From positions 3,237,001 to 3,301,000 of the forward strand of contig NZ_CP078143.1 of the NCBI RefSeq assembly GCF_019891395.1: a stretch of DNA of 64,000 bases. The letters run 5' to 3'. Origin of the DNA: Nitratireductor kimnyeongensis (GTDB lineage: Bacteria; Pseudomonadota; Alphaproteobacteria; Rhizobiales; Rhizobiaceae). A model generated the notes under the pieces. It was not told where the DNA came from and did not search any database. It was given only the letters and a program-made list of their open reading frames with translations. A program made the translations under genes and the position numbers. Positions 56,371 to 64,000 of this stretch are shown piece by piece (position 1 is the stretch's first letter; every line of letters begins with the position of its first letter).

Positions 56371-57561
56371 ATGGCCACCCCGCAATCAACTGTGGAGGGC
56401 GCGGCGCCTCGTGTGCCGCTCTTCTATGATCCGCGCGTTCGAGGAATTGCCTATCAAGTCCTGGTATTTGCCGGTCTCGTTGCCCTGATTTACTGGATCG
56501 TCGGCAACACGACAGCCAATCTTCAGCGTGCCAACATTGCATCCGGTTTCGATTTCCTTCAGGGCCGCGCCGGATTCGACATTGGCGACAGTCTTGTCGA
56601 ATATTCTTCCGATTCCACCTATGGGCGCGCGCTTTTCGTAGGGTTCCTGAACACGCTGCGCGTGGCAATCGTCGGTATCATTACGGCGACCCTGATCGGG
56701 TTCATCATCGGCATCGGCCGCCTGTCGAAGAACTGGTTGATCAACCGAATTTGCCTTGTCTATGTCGAGGTTTTCCGCAACATCCCACCGTTGCTGGTCA
56801 TTTTCTTCTGGTATTTCGGCGTTCTTTCGGTGCTGCCCCTGCCGCGCGAAAGCATCGACCTGCCATTAGGCTCCTATCTCAATAGCCGTGGACTATATTT
56901 CCCGCGCTTCCTTTGGGGTGAGGGGGCGTGGCTCGTCCTCTTAGGGCTTGTGCTCGGCATCGTCTTCACCTTTTTCGTGCGCCGCTGGGCGCATCGCAGA
57001 CAGATGGCCACGGGTCAGCAGTTTCCGGTGTTCTGGACGAGCGTGGCGTTGATCGGCGGCTTGCCGCTTCTGGCCTTTGTCTTGACCGGACTGCCTCTGA
57101 GTTTCGAGTTTCCGGAACTGTCGACCTTCAACCTGCGCGGTGGCGTTCAGGTTCGACCGGAGTTTCTGGCGCTCTATCTGGCCCTATCGTTCTACACGGC
57201 TGCGTTCATCGCCGAGATCGTGCGTGCCGGGGTGCTCGGTGTCAGCCATGGCCAAAGCGAGGCTGCGCAGGCGCTGGGCCTGCGCTCGGCCCAGTCCATG
57301 CGGCTGGTGATCATACCGCAGGCATTGCGGATCATTATCCCGCCGCTGACCAGCCAGTATCTGAACCTGACGAAAAACTCTTCGCTGGCCGTGGCCATCG
57401 GATATCCGGACCTCGTTGCCACGGGCGGGACGACGCTCAATCAGACCGGACAGGCCATCGAAGTGGTCGCTATCTGGCTGGTCGTCTATCTGGGTCTCAG
57501 TCTCGGAACGGCCGGGTTGATGAACTGGTACAATGCGCGCATGGCGCTGGTGGAGCGGTAG
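56371..57561 (+). CDS. aapQ: General L-amino-acid ABC transporter permease AapQ
   Basis: The 396-residue inner-membrane permease has the polar-amino-acid permease fold. Its EAA loop ([20 protein letters not shown]) docks the AapP ATPase, and there are about eight helices. GAGG upstream and the family N-terminus fix the ATG at 56371. It is followed after one base by aapM. Confidence 0.94.
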   Translation: MATPQSTVEGAAPRVPLFYDPRVRGIAYQVLVFAGLVALIYWIVGNTTANLQRANIASGFDFLQGRAGFDIGDSLVEYSSDSTYGRALFVGFLNTLRVAIVGIITATLIGFIIGIGRLSKNWLINRICLVYVEVFRNIPPLLVIFFWYFGVLSVLPLPRESIDLPLGSYLNSRGLYFPRFLWGEGAWLVLLGLVLGIVFTFFVRRWAHRRQMATGQQFPVFWTSVALIGGLPLLAFVLTGLPLSFEFPELSTFNLRGGVQVRPEFLALYLALSFYTAAFIAEIVRAGVLGVSHGQSEAAQALGLRSAQSMRLVIIPQALRIIIPPLTSQYLNLTKNSSLAVAIGYPDLVATGGTTLNQTGQAIEVVAIWLVVYLGLSLGTAGLMNWYNARMALVER

Positions 57562-57562
57562 G

Positions 57563-58720
57563 ATGCAAGAACACGATCTCTCCTTCGTCCGTGCCGAGAT
57601 GGTGGCCAACCAGTCGCCGCCCGTCTCCGACCACGGGCCTGTTTCATGGTTGCGCAAAAATCTCTTTGCCAATGTGACGGACTCGATTTTCACAGTTCTG
57701 GGCATTGCCCTCATCGTGATGATCGTGCCGCCGATCATCCAGTGGGCGTTCATCAATGCTCAATGGACGGGAACGGACCGTTCCGTCTGTGCCACGGTTG
57801 TACAGGGCGGCACGCAGCCGGAAGGCTGGTCGGGGGCCTGTTGGGCTTTCGTGGACGCGAAATTCCAGCAATTCATGTTCGGGCGCTACCCGATCGATGA
57901 ACGCTGGCGTGTTTATCTGACCGGCTTCCTGTTCGTTGCGCTGCTCACGCCGCTGCTGATCCCCAGCGTTCCGCGCAAGGGGTTGAACGCGATCCTTCTC
58001 TTCGTTGTTTTCCCGATAGTGGGTTTCTTCCTGCTTTCGGGTGGCGTGTTCGGACTTCGACCGGTGCCGACCCCGCTATGGGGCGGCCTGCTGGTGACGC
58101 TGGTGCTTGCCTATGTGGGCATCGCGGTCTCATTCCCGCTTGGCATACTTTTGGCGCTTGGCCGCCGATCGCAGATGCCGGTGGTGAAGCTGGTCTGCGT
58201 CGTCTTCATCGAGACCATTCGTGGTGTGCCGCTGATCACCATCCTGTTCATGGCCAGTGTGATGCTGCCGCTTTTCCTGCCGCCGGGCACCTCGTTCGAC
58301 AAGCTTCTGCGGGCGCTGGTGGGCGTGGCGCTCTTTGCCTCAGCCTATATGGCCGAGGTGATCCGCGGCGGTCTCCAGGCGATTCCCAAAGGGCAGTATG
58401 AGGGGGCGGATGCGCTGGGGCTGAGCTTCTGGAAGAAGATGAACCTTATCGTTCTTCCTCAGGCGATCAAGCTGGTCATTCCCGGCATCGTCAACACCTT
58501 CATCGGTCTCTTCAAGGATACGAGCCTCGTCTACATCATCGGCATGTTCGACCTTCTGGGAGCTGTGCGGCAAAACTTTGCGGACGCCAACTGGGCATCG
58601 CCTCAGACACCGATCACCGGCCTGGTGTTCGCTGGCTTTGTGTTCTGGCTGTTCTGCTTCGGCATGTCGCGCTATTCAATCTTCATGGAACGCCGGCTCG
58701 ACACCGGCCACAAACGCTAG
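57563..58720 (+). CDS. aapM: General L-amino-acid ABC transporter permease AapM
   Basis: The 385-residue second permease has a C-terminal EAA loop ([20 protein letters not shown]) and the helix set of the family. It pairs with AapQ to form the channel. The aapQ stop is one base before its ATG, so the two are translationally linked. Confidence 0.94.
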   Translation: MQEHDLSFVRAEMVANQSPPVSDHGPVSWLRKNLFANVTDSIFTVLGIALIVMIVPPIIQWAFINAQWTGTDRSVCATVVQGGTQPEGWSGACWAFVDAKFQQFMFGRYPIDERWRVYLTGFLFVALLTPLLIPSVPRKGLNAILLFVVFPIVGFFLLSGGVFGLRPVPTPLWGGLLVTLVLAYVGIAVSFPLGILLALGRRSQMPVVKLVCVVFIETIRGVPLITILFMASVMLPLFLPPGTSFDKLLRALVGVALFASAYMAEVIRGGLQAIPKGQYEGADALGLSFWKKMNLIVLPQAIKLVIPGIVNTFIGLFKDTSLVYIIGMFDLLGAVRQNFADANWASPQTPITGLVFAGFVFWLFCFGMSRYSIFMERRLDTGHKR

Positions 58721-58744
58721 GCCGAGAGCCAAGGGGAAACAAAA

Positions 58745-59548
58745 ATGGCAAAGGAAAACGCCGTCCGGGCCGAAGAGCTCCACGCCGACCGCAGCAAGAT
58801 GCAGGTCTCCGACACCGATGTCGCGATCGACATCGTTGACATGCACAAATGGTATGGTGACTTCCATGTGTTGAAAGACATCAATCTGAGGGTGATGCGC
58901 GGCGAGCGCATTGTGGTGTGCGGGCCTTCCGGTTCGGGCAAATCCACCATGATCCGGTGCATCAACCGGCTGGAGGAACATCAGAAGGGCAAGATCGTCG
59001 TCGACGGCATCGAACTGACCAACGATCTGAAAAAGATCGACGAGGTGCGGCGCGAGGTTGGAATGGTGTTCCAGCACTTCAATCTCTTTCCACATCTGAC
59101 CATTCTGGAAAACTGCACGCTTGCCCCTATCTGGGTGCGCAAGACGCCCAAGAAGGAAGCCGAGGCGACGGCCATGCATTTCCTGGAGCGGGTGAAGATC
59201 CCCGAGCAGGCGAACAAGTATCCCGGCCAGCTTTCGGGCGGTCAGCAGCAACGCGTGGCGATTGCCCGCGCGCTGTGCATGAACCCGCGCATCATGCTCT
59301 TCGACGAGCCGACCTCGGCTCTCGATCCCGAAATGATCAAGGAGGTGCTCGACACCATGGTTGATCTTGCGGAAGAAGGGATGACCATGATCTGCGTGAC
59401 CCACGAAATGGGCTTCGCCAGACAGGTGGCCAATCGTGTGATCTTCATGGATCAGGGCCAGATCGTGGAGCAGAACACACCGGAAGCCTTCTTCGACAAC
59501 CCGCAGCACGAACGCACCAAGCTGTTCCTGTCGCAGATCCTGCATTGA
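58745..59548 (+). CDS. aapP: General L-amino-acid ABC transporter ATP-binding protein AapP
   Basis: The 267-residue ATPase has Walker [13 protein letters not shown], signature [13 protein letters not shown], Walker [14 protein letters not shown] and the switch His (VTHEM). It powers AapQM. It ends the operon, 27 bases before a strong terminator. Confidence 0.96.
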   Translation: MAKENAVRAEELHADRSKMQVSDTDVAIDIVDMHKWYGDFHVLKDINLRVMRGERIVVCGPSGSGKSTMIRCINRLEEHQKGKIVVDGIELTNDLKKIDEVRREVGMVFQHFNLFPHLTILENCTLAPIWVRKTPKKEAEATAMHFLERVKIPEQANKYPGQLSGGQQQRVAIARALCMNPRIMLFDEPTSALDPEMIKEVLDTMVDLAEEGMTMICVTHEMGFARQVANRVIFMDQGQIVEQNTPEAFFDNPQHERTKLFLSQILH

Positions 59549-59575
59549 TCACGCAGCAAGGATCGAAACATCAAC

Positions 59576-59612
59576 GCCGCGTCTCACGGGAGGCGCGGCG
59601 ATTTTCGTTTTT
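59576..59612 (+). terminator. Rho-independent terminator of aapJQMP
   Basis: A 10-bp stem (GCCGCGTCTC with GAGGCGCGGC, one G-T pair) around ACGG is followed by GATTTTCGTTTTT. It is a clear terminator for the aap operon. Confidence 0.9.
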
Positions 59613-59639
59613 GACACGGGGCGCGGTGGTGCGGGCTGT

Positions 59640-60863
59640 TCAGAAGTGCTCCGGTGCTTCTGCGTCAAAACCGTAAAGCCAGTCGAAATCTGCCATGAGG
59701 GCCTCGTCGCTGCGCCCCCGCAGAACCATGTCGCGCGCAAGAGCGATCGGGCCGCGCGCATGCCAAACAAAGCGATTGAAGGCCCCGCGTCGGGCAACAC
59801 GGACCACCCGGGGCTTGCGGGCCGCTTCATAGGCGGCAAGGGCGTGGACGGGATTGTCTGGAGTGCGGGCCAGAAGTCTGGCGAGCAAGACCGCATCCTC
59901 AATGGCCATGGCAGCACCCTGAGCAGCGAAGGGAGGGACCGCATGGGCCGCATCGCCGATGAGCGCCAGTCCCCTTGGACTGGTCCACGCGTCTGCAGGG
60001 TTGACCTCATGCACCGGCCAGACCGTCCATCGAGCTCCCTCTGCTTCTGCCAGCCGGCCAAGGGAGGGATTGGCCCGGGCAAGAACCTTCTTCAATGGCG
60101 TATCATCGGCGTCCTGCGCCCAGGCATCGAGCGGGACTTCGCCCGGCAGGATGGCGACCAGATTGATCGCGCGCCCCTTGCTGATCGGGTAGGCGACGAG
60201 GTGAAACGCCGGATCCAGGAAGGCTGTCACCCGGTCGGCGGCAAGAGCATCGCCCAAAGCCGTCTTTGCGGCGGTCACTGGCAGCGTAGCACGCCAGGCA
60301 ACGTACCCGGTGAAACGGCTGCGCACAGAGGAGCGGACCAGTCGTCGGGAATGCGACCACACCCCGTCAGCGGAGATCAGAAGCGGAGTACAGATATCCT
60401 CAACGGTCTCGTCCCGCCGAATGTGCAGCCGTGCACCGCCATTTTTTGAGAACTCTGTTTTTTCGACAAAGGCTCCGGTGACAACCTCAATCAACGCTTC
60501 GCTGCGCGCGCGTTCAAGCAGCGCGCTTTGCAGATCAGCGCGGTGTGTCACCAGATAGGGCGCGTTCCAGCGTGCTTCACCGGCATCTCCCAGGGGCACA
60601 GAGGCGAGGGGGGAGAGGTTGCGAGCGTTAATCAACGCTACCGCCTGCGGGCGCACGGCTCGCTCCCCAAGGACATCAATCACCCCCAGGCGCCCCAGAA
60701 GGCGTGTCGCATTGGGAGAAAGCTGAAGCCCTGCGCCGACCTCGGTAAGTTCTGGCGCGCGCTCGTAGAGCCGCACCGACAACCCATGCTGTGCCATGGC
60801 GAGCGCAATCGTCAGCCCGGCAATGCCTGCGCCGACAATAATGGCTGCGGGGTCTTCGGTCAT
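59640..60863 (-). CDS. FAD-dependent monooxygenase (salicylate hydroxylase-like)
   Basis: The 407-residue flavoprotein has the N-terminal dinucleotide fold AAIIVGAGIAGLTIALAMAQ and the second FAD motif LIGDAAHAVPPFAAQGAAMA, typical of class A aromatic hydroxylases. The substrate is unknown; salicylate is only the closest-known family label. It lies just downstream of the zinc-finger gene on the same strand (15-base gap). Confidence 0.88.
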   Translation of the reverse strand: MTEDPAAIIVGAGIAGLTIALAMAQHGLSVRLYERAPELTEVGAGLQLSPNATRLLGRLGVIDVLGERAVRPQAVALINARNLSPLASVPLGDAGEARWNAPYLVTHRADLQSALLERARSEALIEVVTGAFVEKTEFSKNGGARLHIRRDETVEDICTPLLISADGVWSHSRRLVRSSVRSRFTGYVAWRATLPVTAAKTALGDALAADRVTAFLDPAFHLVAYPISKGRAINLVAILPGEVPLDAWAQDADDTPLKKVLARANPSLGRLAEAEGARWTVWPVHEVNPADAWTSPRGLALIGDAAHAVPPFAAQGAAMAIEDAVLLARLLARTPDNPVHALAAYEAARKPRVVRVARRGAFNRFVWHARGPIALARDMVLRGRSDEALMADFDWLYGFDAEAPEHF

Positions 60864-60878
60864 CAGCCGGTCAGCTGC

Positions 60879-61121
60879 TCAGGCGGCTTCCCCGAACTGG
60901 CAACCTTCCGGCTTGGTTTCGGCCGGGTTCAGAGCCGGATTGTAGCGGTAAAGCGTCGAGCAATAAGGGCATACGCGTTCATTCTCGTCGCCCATGTCGA
61001 TGAAGACATGCGGATGATCGAAGGGCGGGTTTGCGCCGACGCACATGAATTCCTTCACGCCGATTTCGATTGCTTCGTGTCCGCTGGTGTTCTGGAAATG
61101 GGGAATGGCTGATCCGGCCAT
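60879..61121 (-). CDS. Small zinc-finger protein (zf-CHCC, NDUFS6-like)
   Basis: The 80-residue product has HPHVFIDMGD followed by CPYCSTLYRY, giving a His/Cys zinc site like that of the complex I accessory subunit NDUFS6 and its bacterial relatives. Of two adjacent ATGs I use the second (61121), 6 bases from GGAG. The long upstream frame is not supported. A link with complex I fits the NDUFS4-like gene at 18 kb but is not proven. Confidence 0.87.
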   Translation of the reverse strand: MAGSAIPHFQNTSGHEAIEIGVKEFMCVGANPPFDHPHVFIDMGDENERVCPYCSTLYRYNPALNPAETKPEGCQFGEAA

Positions 61122-61280
61122 CATCGTCTCCGGCTTGGAATGCGTTGGAACTTGCCTGCGTTTGTAGCATAAACTCCATCTTTGCAAGCCTATGATATGA
61201 AACTGTCGCAAAACCATGTCACCAGATAGCCTGGCGGCAGACAAGTCGTGGCATATGTTGGGAAAAGGCGCGAGCAAGTT

Positions 61281-63500
61281 ATGAACGAACTGAAGCCAGT
61301 CCGAAACGAGTTCTCTTTGGAGACGGGTCCCGCGGGGGAAATCGCCGGCGCAAGCCCGGACCGTTTCGTCAATCGCGAATTTTCGTGGCTTCAGTTCAAT
61401 CGGCGTGTTCTGGACGAGGCGCAGAACGAAAGCCACCCGCTTCTGGAACGTCTGCGATTTCTGTCCATTTCAGCCGATAATCTGGACGAGTTTTTCATGG
61501 TCCGTGTTGCCGGGCTGGCCGGTCAGGTGCGCGAGCAAATTGCAACACGAAGCGCCGACGGCCGCACACCGGAAGAACAGCTTGAGCATGTTCTGCGCGA
61601 GGTGGCGCGGCTACAGATCGACCAGCATGACAGCCTCAATGCGCTTCTGATGCATCTGGGCAGGGAAGGCATCGAGCTCGTTCGTGCCGACGCCTTGAAT
61701 CAATCTGACATGAAATGGCTGGAAGACCATTTCATGGAAGCGATTTTTCCGGTTCTGACCCCGCTTTCCATCGACCCGGCGCATCCGTTTCCCTTCATTC
61801 CCAATCTCGGCTTTTCCATCGCGCTCGAGCTGCAGCATGAGGGTGAACTGGAACCGATGACGGCGCTTCTGCGCCTGCCCGTGGCGCTCAAGCGCTTCAT
61901 CCAGTTGCCCGACCTCAGCGGCACAGTCCGTTTCATCACGCTGGAAGACGTCGTCAGCCTCTTCATCAGCAAGCTCTTCCCGCGCTACCAGGTGATCGGC
62001 TCCGGCACGTTCCGGATCATTCGCGACAGCGATATCGAGGTGGAAGAGGAGGCCGAGGACCTGGTACGCCTTTTCGAATCGGCCCTTAAGCGTCGCCGCC
62101 GCGGCTCGGTGATCCGCATCGAGTTCGACAATGAGATCCCCGAGGGCCTAAGGGATTTTGTCGCAAGCGAGTTGGGTGTCGCCGAAAACCGCATCACCGT
62201 TTTGGAACGGCCTCTCGCCATCAACCAGATTTCCGAGATCGTGAAAGTGCCGCGCGAGGACCTTCTGTTCCAGCCTTACAACCCGCGCTTTCCCGAACGC
62301 ATCCGCGAGCATAATGGCGACTGTTTCGCAGCGATCCGCGAGAAGGACCTTATCGTCCATCACCCGTATGAATCCTTCGATGTGGTGGTGCAGTTTCTGC
62401 GCCAGGCCTCGATGGACCCGGAAGTGGTGGCGATCAAACAGACGCTTTATCGCACCTCGAATGACAGCCCGATCGTGCGGGCCCTGATCGAGGCGTCCGA
62501 GGCGGGCAAGTCGGTGACAGCCCTGGTGGAATTGAAGGCACGGTTTGACGAGGAAGCCAACATCCGTTGGGCGCGTGATCTGGAGCGGGCGGGCGTGCAG
62601 GTGGTGTTCGGCTTCATCGAATTGAAGACGCATGCGAAAATGTCTCTCGTGGTGCGCCGCGAGGAAGGCAAGCTGCGCAATTATTGCCACCTGGGAACGG
62701 GCAACTACCATCCGATCACGGCACGGATCTACACCGATCTGTCCTACTTCACGGATGATCCGGAGATCGCGCGCGACGTGGCGCAGGTGTTCAACTTCAT
62801 TACCGGTTATGCCGAGCCCGACGGTGAAATGCGCATTGCCGTATCGCCGTTTTCGCTGCGCAACAGGCTGCTCGACCATATCCGCGCGGAGATCGATCAT
62901 GTGAAGGCGGGGCGACCGGGCCAGATCTGGTTGAAGATGAATTCCCTGGTCGATCCGTTGGTCATCGATGCGCTCTATGAGGCAGGGCAGGCCGGGGTCG
63001 AGATCGATCTGGTGGTGCGCGGCATCTGTTGCCTGCGTCCGCAGGTGCCGGGGCTTTCCGAACGCATTCGGGTGAAGTCCATCGTTGGCCGCTTCCTTGA
63101 ACACAGCCGGATCTACTGTTTCGGCAACGGCCATGGTTTGCCGTCCGACGAGGCGGTGGTTTACATTTCGTCCGCCGACATCATGCCACGCAACCTCGAC
63201 AGGCGCGTGGAAACCATGGTGCCGATCACCAACCCCACCGTGCATGAGCAGGTTCTCGGCCAGATTATGCTCGGAAACATCATGGACAACCAGCAGAGCT
63301 TTGAAGTATTGCCGGACGGTACCTCTCGGCGCATTATGCCCGACGAGGGAGAAGAACCGTTCAACGCTCAGGAATATTTTATGACAAATCCGAGCCTATC
63401 CGGTCGCGGCAATGCCTTGAAGTCTCATGCGCCAAAGCGGATCGCCGCTTTCAAGAAGCGCAAGAAGGTGGATGCCGAAGCCGTTTCATCAACGGACTAG
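61281..63500 (+). CDS. ppk: Polyphosphate kinase 1
   Basis: The 739-residue enzyme makes polyphosphate from ATP. It begins with the PPK N-domain ([20 protein letters not shown]). The phospholipase-D-like catalytic half has the autophosphorylated His in [13 protein letters not shown] followed by CHLGTGNYH, and a second conserved His lies in [11 protein letters not shown]. The ATG at 61281 gives a normal length. The ppx gene follows at once in the same frame after the stop. Confidence 0.95.
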   Translation: MNELKPVRNEFSLETGPAGEIAGASPDRFVNREFSWLQFNRRVLDEAQNESHPLLERLRFLSISADNLDEFFMVRVAGLAGQVREQIATRSADGRTPEEQLEHVLREVARLQIDQHDSLNALLMHLGREGIELVRADALNQSDMKWLEDHFMEAIFPVLTPLSIDPAHPFPFIPNLGFSIALELQHEGELEPMTALLRLPVALKRFIQLPDLSGTVRFITLEDVVSLFISKLFPRYQVIGSGTFRIIRDSDIEVEEEAEDLVRLFESALKRRRRGSVIRIEFDNEIPEGLRDFVASELGVAENRITVLERPLAINQISEIVKVPREDLLFQPYNPRFPERIREHNGDCFAAIREKDLIVHHPYESFDVVVQFLRQASMDPEVVAIKQTLYRTSNDSPIVRALIEASEAGKSVTALVELKARFDEEANIRWARDLERAGVQVVFGFIELKTHAKMSLVVRREEGKLRNYCHLGTGNYHPITARIYTDLSYFTDDPEIARDVAQVFNFITGYAEPDGEMRIAVSPFSLRNRLLDHIRAEIDHVKAGRPGQIWLKMNSLVDPLVIDALYEAGQAGVEIDLVVRGICCLRPQVPGLSERIRVKSIVGRFLEHSRIYCFGNGHGLPSDEAVVYISSADIMPRNLDRRVETMVPITNPTVHEQVLGQIMLGNIMDNQQSFEVLPDGTSRRIMPDEGEEPFNAQEYFMTNPSLSGRGNALKSHAPKRIAAFKKRKKVDAEAVSSTD

Positions 63501-63512
63501 CGGACACATCTT

Positions 63513-64000
63513 TTGGGCATAGCTGAATCTCAAGGCCGGCTACAGGACCGGCGTCCCGTTTCGGTCATCGATATCGGGTCAAACTCGATTCGCCTCGTGA
63601 TCTACGAGGGGGTCGCGCGCTCTCCGAGCGTGTTGTTCAACGAAAAAATGCTGGCTGGTCTCGGCAAAAGCATCGTCACGACCGGCGAGCTCGACCCCGA
63701 AGGCGTGACCCGCGCGGTGGAGGAATTCCGACGCTTCCGAGCGCTGTCCGAGCAGGCGGGGGCAGAATCGCTCCATGTGCTGGCGACCGCCGCGGCGCGA
63801 GAGGCGAAAAACGGTCCGGATTTCATTCATCGGGCAGAAGACATTCTGGGCACGAACATTCGCGTGCTTTCCGGCCGCGAGGAGGCGAAATACTCCGCCT
63901 TCGGCATCATGTCCGGTTTTCACAAGCCGAACGGCATTGTCGGCGACCTTGGCGGCGGCAGCCTCGAACTTGTTGAGGTCGATGGCTACGATATGGGAGA
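63513..64000 (+). CDS. ppx: Exopolyphosphatase/pppGpp phosphohydrolase, 5' part (cut by window)
   Basis: The readable 162 codons match the Ppx/GppA family: the phosphate-binding SVIDIGSNSIRLVIYEG, ATAAAREAKNG and the second phosphate loop GDLGGGSLELVEVD. The likely start is a TTG at 63513, 12 bases after the ppk stop; no ATG lies before the conserved region. The gene runs past base 64000. Ppk and Ppx set polyphosphate levels in opposite directions. Confidence 0.92.
   Translation, partial: MGIAESQGRLQDRRPVSVIDIGSNSIRLVIYEGVARSPSVLFNEKMLAGLGKSIVTTGELDPEGVTRAVEEFRRFRALSEQAGAESLHVLATAAAREAKNGPDFIHRAEDILGTNIRVLSGREEAKYSAFGIMSGFHKPNGIVGDLGGGSLELVEVDGYDMG

Noticed and set aside
62148-63245. A 365-codon minus-strand frame over ppk.
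   Set aside because: It is the antisense of a conserved catalytic region of polyphosphate kinase.

Overview
The window looks like chromosome from an alphaproteobacterium of the Rhizobiales (Hyphomicrobiales), probably the Phyllobacteriaceae/Mesorhizobium/Nitratireductor neighbourhood. This rests on the moderately high GC, the moaE-moaD-pgsA-uvrC-SDR cluster, the purN-purM-hdaA cluster, an NDUFS4-like complex I gene, the aapJQMP general amino-acid transporter and ppk-ppx. The genus is inferred from gene content, not from a database match.

Layout. 1-5.4 kb: molybdopterin synthase (moaE, moaD), pgsA, uvrC, a short-chain reductase and a Ca2+/cation antiporter, all on the minus strand. 5.7-10.6 kb: an outer-membrane beta-barrel protein, RNase T2, rlmJ and a molybdopterin oxidoreductase. 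10.6-11.3 kb: a gene-free stretch with three copies of a palindromic intergenic repeat. 11.3-15.9 kb: purN-purM, diverging from a CDP-alcohol phosphatidyltransferase, an AI-2E transporter and hdaA. 16-17.7 kb: a TetR regulator facing a quinone oxidoreductase-like gene, with two matching operator-like palindromes between them. 18.1-18.9 kb: tRNA-Pro, an NDUFS4-like gene, tRNA-Arg(TCT) and an integrase remnant. 19.1-26.4 kb: a 1,612-residue repeat autotransporter adhesin facing a histidine kinase/response regulator operon; three 10-bp direct repeats lie between them. 26.4-31.7 kb: decayed IS3 elements, MarR and LysR regulators, a YHYH-domain secreted protein and an SDR.

31.7-52.2 kb is an integrative and mobilizable element. 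It carries mobC-mobA relaxase genes, a VirD4-type coupling protein and a serine recombinase, and it abuts tRNA-Arg(CCG); no mating-pore genes are visible. Its cargo is defensive: an AbiEi/AbiEii toxin-antitoxin pair, and three minus-strand genes that each overlap by 4 bases. These three are a 1,632-residue single-polypeptide restriction-modification enzyme (nuclease, helicase and methylase), a SIR2-domain protein and a HerA ATPase. The three-gene operon is the most striking item in the window. It may be a composite system in which DNA restriction is coupled to NAD-targeting abortive infection. A SulP transporter, a GIY-YIG protein and a structured repeat region with a 12-G tract lie beside it.

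52.3-64 kb returns to the chromosome: cystathionine beta-lyase, aapJQMP with an intercistronic hairpin and a terminator, an FAD monooxygenase, a zinc-finger protein, ppk and the 5' part of ppx, which is cut by the window edge.
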